DNA from: Aureispira sp. CCB-QB1
GTDB taxonomy: Bacteria > Bacteroidota > Bacteroidia > Chitinophagales > Saprospiraceae
DNA: 64,000 nucleotides
Direction: 5' to 3'
Assembly: GCF_000724545.1 (NCBI RefSeq)
Contig: NZ_JHBV01000029.1
Span: 62,001 to 126,000 of the forward strand
The translations under genes were made by a program, and so were the position numbers. The notes under the pieces are model-generated. The model worked only from the letters and a program-made list of their open reading frames with translations, did no database searches and was not told the origin of the DNA. Shown piece after piece: positions 52,776-60,382 of the stretch. How positions within the stretch are numbered: position 1 is the stretch's first letter; every line of letters starts with the position of its first letter.

Positions 52776-53888
52776 ATGCAAAAATACTTTAACTACTGTA
52801 TTATCCTTTTCTTTTTTGGATCATTATTGTCTTGTGTTCCCAATCGAAAATTCCAAGAAGAAGTATCTGCTAAAACAAAGGCTCAACAAGAGGCTTCACA
52901 AGCAAAACAAAGTGCCGAACAAGCACAAGAGGAACTTGAGTTAGCTCAAAAAGAAATTCAAAAAATTGAAAAAGAGCTTCAAGAACTAGACAAAGATTAT
53001 ACTTTGATTAAAACTCGTTATGATCAACAAGAAAAGCTTAACAAAGACTTGCAAATTCTTTACGACAAAGTATTGGCAGTCAACGAAAAATTAACACAAG
53101 AAGCAGCAGGAAAAAGCAGAGAATTGACAGAAGAAGTTACACGCAAACAAGAAGAAATTCGCCGCAAAGAGGACGAGATTCGCCGTCGTGAGCGAGAAAT
53201 GGCAGACATGAAACAACGCATGGACCAAGAACGTGCAGAAATCGAACGACTGCAAAAAGACTTAGAAGACAAAAATGCTAATATTGATAACCTTCAAGGC
53301 GATAAATCAGCGTTAGAAAAAAGTCTAAAAGCCCGCGAAGAAAAAGTAGCTGCACTAGAAAGTAGCTTGGCAGCACGTGAAAAACGAGTTAAAGAATTAG
53401 AAGATGCTATTGCCTCTCGCGATGCAAAAGCCAAAGCGCTAAAAGACAAATTATCACAAGCTTTGTTGGGTTTTGAGTCCTCTGACTTGAGTGTAGAACA
53501 ACGCAATGGAAAGGTATACGTGTCTTTAAGTCAGAATTTGCTATTTGCTACTGGAAGTGCTCGTTTGGACAGCAAGGGGGCTGGGGCAATTACAAAATTG
53601 GCTGAGGTTTTGAACAAAAATAATGAAATCAACGTCTTGGTAGAAGGGCATACCGATAGCGATGGAGATGAAAAAATGAACTGGGAATTGAGTACCAAAC
53701 GCTCTTTGTCTATTGTCGATCAGTTAATCAAAAACAAAGTTAAACCAAGTAGAATTACTGCGGCAGGACGTGGCGAGCATGTGCCTATTGCATCTAACGA
53801 TACTGAAGCTGGAAAAGCTAAAAACCGTCGTACTGAAATTATTTTATCTCCTCAGTTGGACGAAATTATGAACATCTTGAAGAACTAA
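52776..53888 (+). CDS. OmpA-family lipoprotein with long coiled coil
   Basis: 370 residues with a lipoprotein signal ending LLSC (Cys20), a long charged coiled coil (about 25-235, Glu/Lys/Arg/Ala-rich) and an OmpA C-terminal domain (about 245-365). The latter has the full peptidoglycan-binding set: LFATGSARLDSKG, GHTDSDGD with the ligand Asp, and AKNRRTEIIL with the ligand Arg. It probably tethers the outer membrane to the cell wall across a wide periplasm. Followed by a strong terminator and a converging gene. Confidence 0.92.
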   Translation: MQKYFNYCIILFFFGSLLSCVPNRKFQEEVSAKTKAQQEASQAKQSAEQAQEELELAQKEIQKIEKELQELDKDYTLIKTRYDQQEKLNKDLQILYDKVLAVNEKLTQEAAGKSRELTEEVTRKQEEIRRKEDEIRRREREMADMKQRMDQERAEIERLQKDLEDKNANIDNLQGDKSALEKSLKAREEKVAALESSLAAREKRVKELEDAIASRDAKAKALKDKLSQALLGFESSDLSVEQRNGKVYVSLSQNLLFATGSARLDSKGAGAITKLAEVLNKNNEINVLVEGHTDSDGDEKMNWELSTKRSLSIVDQLIKNKVKPSRITAAGRGEHVPIASNDTEAGKAKNRRTEIILSPQLDEIMNILKN

Positions 53889-53913
53889 AAATTTACTTTC
53901 TTCCTTCCTTATA

Positions 53914-53952
53914 AGTCTGCAATTGATGTCAATTGCAGACTTTATTTTTTTT
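53914..53952 (+). terminator. Rho-independent terminator of the OmpA gene
   Basis: A perfect 12-bp stem, AGTCTGCAATTG (53914-53925) with CAATTGCAGACT (53930-53941), and a T-rich tail. Confidence 0.88.
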
Positions 53953-53954
53953 AA

Positions 53955-53990
53955 TAAAAAAAAACAGAGCCTTTAAAGTAAAGGACTCTG
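53955..53990 (-). terminator. Terminator of the DUF5606 gene
   Basis: Stem CAGAGCCTTT (53965-53974) with AAAGGACTCTG (53980-53990), one bulged base, and a run of A on the plus strand that makes a T-run on the minus strand. It serves the converging gene. Confidence 0.8.
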
Positions 53991-54027
53991 CTTCATTATT
54001 TTTATTGATAGCTTTCTTTCAGATAAA

Positions 54028-54504
54028 CTACTCCTCTGTTTGGTCTACTTTTTCCTCCTTTTTGGCTGCTTCTTCTTTTGCCGCTGCCTCTGCCGCTAGT
54101 TCTTCTTCTGTTGGCAAACTCAATAAACCTCTTTCATTTAAGAAATTGAACCATTTGATCAATTTCTTGATGTCACTCACCAATACTTTATCTCTGTCAT
54201 ACTCTGGCAAAATTCCTTCAAAATAGTTCTTAATCTCTACAGAACTTGCTTTTGTTGCTACTGGAGGGTTGGATTCCAATTGAGTTAACATGCTAATAAA
54301 TACTGCTTTTAGTTCTACTGTAGCCTCTTCTGTATCTGTATAAATAGAAATAGATTCTAAAGGAGTAAATTGATGTCTTCTACTTGGCGCAAAAAATTTC
54401 TTGCCTGTATCCAAATCTTCAATAATTAATCCATTAGGACGATTAGCTGCCATTTTATAAATTCCTGAACGTCCACTAACCGCAACAAGTTTCTCTAAAT
54501 TCAT
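54028..54504 (-). CDS. DUF5606 protein
   Basis: 158 residues without signal or membrane segment. It has the DUF5606 opening MNLEKLVAVSGRSGIYKM, then GLIIEDLDTGKKFFAPSRRH, EATVELKAVFISML in the middle and a long acidic Ala/Glu/Lys tail. The family is restricted to Bacteroidota and has no known function; an SH3-like N-terminal barrel is plausible. Monocistronic and convergent with the OmpA gene. Confidence 0.85.
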   Translation of the reverse strand: MNLEKLVAVSGRSGIYKMAANRPNGLIIEDLDTGKKFFAPSRRHQFTPLESISIYTDTEEATVELKAVFISMLTQLESNPPVATKASSVEIKNYFEGILPEYDRDKVLVSDIKKLIKWFNFLNERGLLSLPTEEELAAEAAAKEEAAKKEEKVDQTEE

Positions 54505-55071
54505 TTTTTATTTTTCTTTTATAAATTATAACTCTGTTTATTTTCCCAACAAAAATTTACTTAATTGAGGTAAAATACTATTTACAATAAATACCATTTT
54601 GTTGGTTTTAAATTGTTTGTTCTTAATACCAATTTTAAGTTTTTGAATAACTAACTATTAAGTAGTATTTCGACTAAACCCGACAAAAATACAAATTTGA
54701 GCCAACTCAACGAATTCATAGCCCTAATATTTCGGCTTATTACAATTTTCATAACGTTAAGTGATAAGATAGATGTTAACACCTATCTTAAAAACCTTCA
54801 TTTCATATTATATTTTATACTATTTTTACAAACAAAATTGCCTTTCATTCGTTATAAATAATAACAATGCTACTCACAAGCATTTTTCCTTACTAACTTT
54901 CACTACAGTAAGAACATTCTTTAGCCCAAAAGAATGCGTTCTCTCTCTCACCTATCCTATTATTGGCTATTCTAGGATATGCACCTCTACTTATTGTAGA
55001 ATAAGCTTCACTTACATTTCATTCGAACTGTTGGCAAAATAATATTTTTTAAAAAAATAATTATAAAAATT
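54505..55071. other. Intergenic region, nothing recognised
   Basis: 567 bp between divergent genes. AT-rich, with no repeat copy. An 89-codon open frame at 54773-55042 was rejected as non-coding because its translation is dominated by Phe, Tyr, Ser and Thr with no domain. Promoters for both sides should be here. Confidence 0.4.
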
Positions 55072-56013
55072 ATGAAGTCACTACTACCAATTTATTTCGT
55101 TTTATTTTCATCCTTTCTTGCTACAATACATGGTCAAGAGGCACATTGGGAAAATGGTATTCAAAGTTTTGAATCGGCTAACTATAAAGCTGCAATTGCC
55201 AATTTCAAGCAATATGAAACAACAATTGCAGCTCAACAACCTAGCACGCAATTCCATATTGCTAAGGCTTATTATCATTTACACCAATTGGATTCTGCCA
55301 TACATTATTATGAAAAAACACTTCAATTTGACAATATCAATCGCATTAATCAACGATGCATCCTCGGATTAAGTCGAGCATATTTACAAAAGGGGGATTT
55401 TGAAAGTGCCTACAAAACAGCTTTAACCTATTTGCAAGACAACCCTGATGATGAAGCTGTTCGTACCGAATTTCAAGACATTTGCCTTTGGGCATATTTA
55501 ATCAAACACCATCGTTTGAATCCTGAATATTTAACCAATTACATCAAGAAGCCTAGTTATATTATTAACTCTGTAGCTGCACAGAAACTAATTGCTCGTA
55601 ATGTTAGAAATGAAGCAGGCTACAAATTTGATTCCGATCGACTAGAGCAAATTGGCTTGGCTCAACGCTGGTATGGTACATTTTATAACGAGACAAAAGA
55701 ACAGTCGATTCATTTCATATTTATTGATCCTGATTTGATAGAAAGTGTCCGAGAACAAGAAAAAAAGGCAAGCGAAATTATGACCAACGAAACCTTACCA
55801 ATCTACGAACGTTTAGGTGCTTTTTATTTTCTTACGCCTCTCAATGATAAAAAAATGAACCTTGCATTGGAGCAAAAAGAGGAAACGTTTCGCTTTTGCA
55901 CTTGTCTAGAAACGCCTGATTATGTTGCCAAACGCTACAAAAAAAAATGTATAAAAGACAAGCGTTCTATCATACAAGCAGCTGTCAATCAAAACACTGC
56001 TTTTGCTAATTAA
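55072..56013 (+). CDS. Secreted TPR protein
   Basis: 313 residues with a signal peptide (MKSLLPIYFVLFSSFLATIH, cleavage after GQ). The N-terminal half is three to four TPR repeats: GIQSFESANYKAAIANFKQY, FHIAKAYYHLHQLDSAIHYY, and ILGLSRAYLQKGDFESAYKT. The C-terminal half (about 160-313) is helical with a cysteine pair (FRFCTCLE) and no known domain. A periplasmic protein-protein interaction role is likely. Confidence 0.8.
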   Translation: MKSLLPIYFVLFSSFLATIHGQEAHWENGIQSFESANYKAAIANFKQYETTIAAQQPSTQFHIAKAYYHLHQLDSAIHYYEKTLQFDNINRINQRCILGLSRAYLQKGDFESAYKTALTYLQDNPDDEAVRTEFQDICLWAYLIKHHRLNPEYLTNYIKKPSYIINSVAAQKLIARNVRNEAGYKFDSDRLEQIGLAQRWYGTFYNETKEQSIHFIFIDPDLIESVREQEKKASEIMTNETLPIYERLGAFYFLTPLNDKKMNLALEQKEETFRFCTCLETPDYVAKRYKKKCIKDKRSIIQAAVNQNTAFAN

Positions 56014-56444
56014 TATTACTCTATAGAAAATTGTATTTAATTAAAATATGCTCCCAATAATCATTACTCCGTTGAAACCACGTAGTAGCAGCGCAGCTAA
56101 ATCGTATTAGTTTGATTATCAGTAAGATGCACCTTTAATAGCCTTTACACTAAAAGACTGATAATCAAACTAATGCAAGATGCTTTTTTACGTTTTTACT
56201 TCGTGAGCCTACGGGTTCGTAGGAAAACTAAAAAATCAACGGAGTATTAAATAATGTAACAGCTAGTTTTTTGAGATGCATCTATTTTAAAATTTGCAAC
56301 CACTTTTTCACGATAAGATGAGTTAAGAAATCGTAATTCACAAAAAAAAACGATAAATTCAAGCTTTATTTGTAACAATAATTTGCGATATAGCGTTAAA
56401 GGTTGGCTTTATTCCCTTCCGATAATACTGATACGAAATTAAGA
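56014..56444. other. Intergenic region with a repeat element
   Basis: 431 bp between two plus-strand genes, of which about 180 bp is the MITE-like element at 56066-56245. The remainder is AT-rich and should carry the promoter of the RecQ gene. Confidence 0.55.
56066..56245. mobile_element. MITE-like element, ACTCCGTTGA group, long form
   Basis: 180 bp with perfect 10-bp ends ACTCCGTTGA (56066-56075) and TCAACGGAGT (56236-56245), and ATT directly abutting both. Inside is CCACGTAGTAGCAGCGCAGC, shared with the other group, and a second inverted repeat (TTAGTTTGATTATCAGT with ACTGATAATCAAACTAA). Confidence 0.65.
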
Positions 56445-58277
56445 ATGATCATAAAGCACGACAAAAGTACACTTTACCAAAAATTAAAGACTCATTTTGG
56501 CTACAATAGTTTTCGAGATCAACAAGAAGCCATTATCACACATATTTTAGAAGGCAATGATACCATTGTACTGATGCCAACAGGAGGCGGAAAATCACTT
56601 TGCTACCAAGTCCCCGCATTGCTTTTAGAGGGGCTAACGTTGGTCATTTCCCCTCTAATTGCCTTAATGAAAGATCAAGTGCAAGCCTTAAATGCCAATG
56701 GCATTCCTGCGGCATACCTCAACTCTAGTCTTACCACAGCCGAAGAAAAAGAAATTGAAGCACAACTAGAACGTCATGAGTTAAAGTTGCTCTATGTTTC
56801 TCCTGAAAAAGTTTTTGCTCAAAATTTTCTTTCTTTTCTTACTTTATTAAACATTCGACTAATTGCTATAGACGAAGCCCATTGCGTTAGTAGTTGGGGA
56901 CATCATTTTCGTCCAGAATATCAAAAATTATACTTACTCAAAAACAAACTACCACAAGCTACAATGGTTGCCTTAACCGCTACCGCAGACAAAGCAGTAC
57001 GATCAGATATTGGCCAACTATTGGGTATGCAGAGCCCTACTACCTTTCTTTCTTCTTTTGATCGTTCCAATCTATCGTTATCTGTTTTGCCTGGACAAAA
57101 AAAATGGGAACAGATTCGTCGGATTGTTCGAAAATATGCCAATAAAAGCGGCATTATATATTGTAGTAGTCGAAAATCAACCGAATCCTTGGCAGCAAAA
57201 CTAAAAGCTGAAGGTGTCAAAGCTGCTTGTTATCATGCAGGTATGATGAATCGCCTCAAAGAAAAAACGCAGGATGCCTTTATTCAAGGGGATTTGGATG
57301 TTATTTGTGCTACCATCGCTTTTGGAATGGGCATTGACAAACCTGATGTGCGTTACGTAATTCATTACAATATGCCTGGCAACTTGGAGAGCTTTTATCA
57401 AGAAATTGGTCGGGCAGGACGAGATGGACAAAACTCTGATACAATTCTATTTTATAGTTATCGAGATGTTCAAACGCATTTGGGTTTTGCTAGTGAAATT
57501 GACAATGAAATTTATAGAGATATTCAAATTGCCAAGCTCCAGCGAATGCAAGAATATGCAGAAGCGCAAGTTTGTCGGCGAAAAATTCTATTGAGTTACT
57601 TTAGCGAAACCTTAGAAGAGGATTGCGGCAATTGCGATGTCTGCAAAAATCCTCCTAAATTTTTTGATGGAACTCTGCTTGCTCAAATGGCACTTTCTGC
57701 GGTGGCAAGAACACAGCAAAAAATTAGTCTTAGCACCTTGATTGATATTTTGAAAGGGTTTTATACTGAAGTAGTTCGAGAAAAAAAATATCACGATATA
57801 AAAACCTTTGCTGTCGGCAAAAAAACAACGGCTGTAGCTTGGCAACTTTACATTCAACAACTGATTCAACAAGGAATACTAGAATTAGATTACAAGGATC
57901 ACTATAATCTCAAGCTTAACGATTATAGTTGGCGTATATTAAAGGGGGATGTTTCTGTCAAACTGGTAAGTTATGATGTTATTAGAGAACGTCAAGACAC
58001 TCAAAAAAAACAAGCCAAAGTAGCTCCTAAACTCGTTTTAGAAAGCAATCCTTCTCTATACGAACACTTGCGTTTGTTGCGTCAAAAGCTTGCCAAACAA
58101 ATCAACAAACCTGCTTTTGTTGTCTTTAGTAATGCTAGTTTAAAAGACATGAGTGCCAAAGCCCCAACAACACTAGATGCTTTTTTGGAAGTCAATGGAG
58201 TTGGTGAACACAAGGCAGCACATTATGGTTCGCAATTTATTGAGGCGATTCTAGAATTCCAAGAACGAGAGACCTAG
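56445..58277 (+). CDS. RecQ-family DNA helicase with HRDC domain
   Basis: 610 residues from ATG 56445. A TTG 42 bp further upstream would add 14 non-conserved residues and was not used. Motif I is LMPTGGGKSLCYQVPA (TGGGKS at 46-51), motif II AIDEAHCVSSWGHHFRP, motif III LTATAD, motif V AFGMGIDKPDVR and motif VI QEIGRAGRDGQNSD. The zinc module reads CRRKILLSYF...CGNCDVC, followed by a winged-helix RQC region and an HRDC domain at the C-terminus (about 525-610: SLYEHLRLLRQKLAKQINKP, FLEVNGVGEHKAAHYG). It is closer to canonical RecQ than the other copy at 45343. Confidence 0.94.
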   Translation: MIIKHDKSTLYQKLKTHFGYNSFRDQQEAIITHILEGNDTIVLMPTGGGKSLCYQVPALLLEGLTLVISPLIALMKDQVQALNANGIPAAYLNSSLTTAEEKEIEAQLERHELKLLYVSPEKVFAQNFLSFLTLLNIRLIAIDEAHCVSSWGHHFRPEYQKLYLLKNKLPQATMVALTATADKAVRSDIGQLLGMQSPTTFLSSFDRSNLSLSVLPGQKKWEQIRRIVRKYANKSGIIYCSSRKSTESLAAKLKAEGVKAACYHAGMMNRLKEKTQDAFIQGDLDVICATIAFGMGIDKPDVRYVIHYNMPGNLESFYQEIGRAGRDGQNSDTILFYSYRDVQTHLGFASEIDNEIYRDIQIAKLQRMQEYAEAQVCRRKILLSYFSETLEEDCGNCDVCKNPPKFFDGTLLAQMALSAVARTQQKISLSTLIDILKGFYTEVVREKKYHDIKTFAVGKKTTAVAWQLYIQQLIQQGILELDYKDHYNLKLNDYSWRILKGDVSVKLVSYDVIRERQDTQKKQAKVAPKLVLESNPSLYEHLRLLRQKLAKQINKPAFVVFSNASLKDMSAKAPTTLDAFLEVNGVGEHKAAHYGSQFIEAILEFQERET

Positions 58278-58341
58278 GTACATTAGCAATGTCCAAACAC
58301 TTACCTATTTTATTCTTTATTGTATTAATAATCTAAGTATC

Positions 58342-59973
58342 ATGACTCCACTCCAATACACACAACAGTTACACCAAGAACTCTTGGCTTTTGATAAAAA
58401 ACAAGTTGAGCTCTCCGTTGACCCTCTTATATTGGAGCAACCTAATCCGGCTTTTAACCTTGATAATTATAAAGATATTTTTCATCCAGACCTTCTACAT
58501 GATCTGCATAAGCTCTATACAACTGTTCAAAAAATCAGTGTCTTTTGGTCACTTTCTAAAGATAAAAAAGGCAATTTACTAACTAGCAATTGGGTTCAGA
58601 AGGAGGTATTGGAAGACAGGGGATTGTCTCCTGAAGAATGCCTTGGAGGTAACTTAAATATAGTTTCCTTTCAAGAAATGATGTCCGATACATTTTATAC
58701 CAATTTTTTGAATCAAAAAGGCGTTGAATATTTGCCATTTGATCGACATTGGACTCGTGTTGCTTGTTTGAAAAAGGTAAATGGACAGGTTAAAAACAAG
58801 GTCTATTTCTTTGATAGCGAAAATGCAAAAAAGGTCTATGACCTAAAAATAGGTGTCCTAGATTACATTCAATTAGCTTACCAAGCCAAGTGTTTCTATA
58901 ATTGGCAATATGCATTTTTATTTCAGGACAAGGAGAATTTTTATAACAAGCATTTAGGCATCATGTTGCCACATTTATTACCACATCTTGAATTAGATTT
59001 GTCTGCATTTGGAATTGATACTAGTTCTAATTTTGACCTTCAAGCAGCAGCAGAAGCAGACCTTACAGCCGATACAAAAACGGATTTTAAAGAAGAAGAA
59101 ACCCGACTAGTAAAGTACTTAAAAACAATAGATTCTAAAGTATCCTATGGAGGGCTTGACCATATAACTTTTAATTCCCAACCTTCCCACATAGATTTTG
59201 CGAAGTTTTCTAATTTGCATCGCCAATTGGCAACACAAGATAGTGCTTCTGCGCCCAAAATACTCCTTCAAAATGTTCCTAATCATTGTAACATACATGC
59301 TCTTGAGAAAGCGGATAGTGTTACAGAACTTCATTTGAATTATATTGGGGATGGTCCAAACAACTTTGAAGCATGGCTTGATAAGGATATCCCCTCTATT
59401 GAAACGCTTTGGCTCAACAATTTAGTTGGCGTCCAAAACCTTGACTTTTTACGTTCTTTTCCAAACTTATCGACCCTTCGATTGTCTTTGCTCAAAGATA
59501 ACAGACTACCAGAAGACTGGTCTTTTTGTAAAAATCTAAAAACCATATCTATTTCCGCAGACAAAAAACAACACACTGGCATTCAAAAACTTATTTTACC
59601 CGACAGTACCCTTTCTCTTACTATTTGGATGAATGCACTACAAGCTATTCCATACATCAAAGGCAATCAGCTTCAGTATTTGGCCCTAAGCTCTACACAA
59701 ATTTCAAAAATAGAACAACTAGAGCATTTGAAAAATATTCAACTCTTAAAAATCGAATCGAGCGCTATTTCTAAAGTCGAAGGACTAGAAGGATTGGTTA
59801 ATTTAAAATCACTCTCTCTCAAAAATAATAAATTAGAAGATTTTTCAAACCTAGCAGCACTGCCTGCCCAAACAATTGTCTATCTTAGCAAAAAGGAATT
59901 TGTTACTGAGGATAGAAAAACAAATCTAAAACGCAAATTAAAACTTAAACATTTGAAACTAACAGTTAGTTAG
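58342..59973 (+). CDS. Leucine-rich-repeat protein with SMI1/KNR4-like N-terminus
   Basis: 543 residues, no signal peptide. The C-terminal part (about 290-530) contains leucine-rich repeats, clearest at LEHLKNIQLLKIESSAISKV and LEGLVNLKSLSLKNNKLEDF. The N-terminal part (about 1-230) has the features of an SMI1/KNR4 (SUKH) fold: a helical start, a loop GLSPEECLGGNL, then FDRHWTRVACLKK, VYFFDSENAKKV and IGVLDYIQLAYQAKCF. SUKH domains are often immunity proteins. The SUKH match is by pattern and is less secure than the LRR part. Confidence 0.72.
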   Translation: MTPLQYTQQLHQELLAFDKKQVELSVDPLILEQPNPAFNLDNYKDIFHPDLLHDLHKLYTTVQKISVFWSLSKDKKGNLLTSNWVQKEVLEDRGLSPEECLGGNLNIVSFQEMMSDTFYTNFLNQKGVEYLPFDRHWTRVACLKKVNGQVKNKVYFFDSENAKKVYDLKIGVLDYIQLAYQAKCFYNWQYAFLFQDKENFYNKHLGIMLPHLLPHLELDLSAFGIDTSSNFDLQAAAEADLTADTKTDFKEEETRLVKYLKTIDSKVSYGGLDHITFNSQPSHIDFAKFSNLHRQLATQDSASAPKILLQNVPNHCNIHALEKADSVTELHLNYIGDGPNNFEAWLDKDIPSIETLWLNNLVGVQNLDFLRSFPNLSTLRLSLLKDNRLPEDWSFCKNLKTISISADKKQHTGIQKLILPDSTLSLTIWMNALQAIPYIKGNQLQYLALSSTQISKIEQLEHLKNIQLLKIESSAISKVEGLEGLVNLKSLSLKNNKLEDFSNLAALPAQTIVYLSKKEFVTEDRKTNLKRKLKLKHLKLTVS

Positions 59974-60382
59974 TTTTTATCTTAATGCTTGCGTTCTCAG
60001 AGTTAGGACGCAGCTTCTATCCCCAGCCCTAATTTATTAATTTCAGACCAGTCTTCTTTCGCTAGTTTAACTCCCAAACTACCAACTCAATCAACAAGAG
60101 CGATAACTTGCTGAATTCACTCCTATGCCCCTTTCTCAATGCGATTCAACCTTTCTATAATATTCCCAATAACAGAAAAGTGTTCGTTCATAACAGAATT
60201 AATGAGCTTGAGAACATAGTTTTTTTACTACATTTTTCATTACCTACATTTGAGTTATCAATACAGTAGAAACTACTTCTAATTGTATTCTTTCAATCTT
60301 AATTCTAGCAGTAGAATTTTGCAGTATTAATTTTTTCAAAAAAACATTTTTTGTAGGTACATCTTTTATTAAAATAAAGACT
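59974..60382. other. Intergenic region with a possible gene remnant
   Basis: 409 bp. On the minus strand at 60123-60218 there is an open stretch of 31 codons plus stop without a proper start (YVLKLINSVMNEHFSVIGNI, then IERLNRIEKGA), which reads like the end of a real protein. It may be a remnant of a deleted gene. The rest is AT-rich leader of the next gene. Confidence 0.35.

Noticed and set aside
54773-55042. 89-codon open frame in the 54505-55071 spacer
   Set aside because: It is rich in Phe, Tyr, Ser, Thr and Ile, typical of translated AT-rich DNA, with no domain or partner gene.
56403-56444. TTG start 14 codons before the second RecQ gene
   Set aside because: The added residues are not RecQ-like, and the ATG at 56445 fits the usual family N-terminus.
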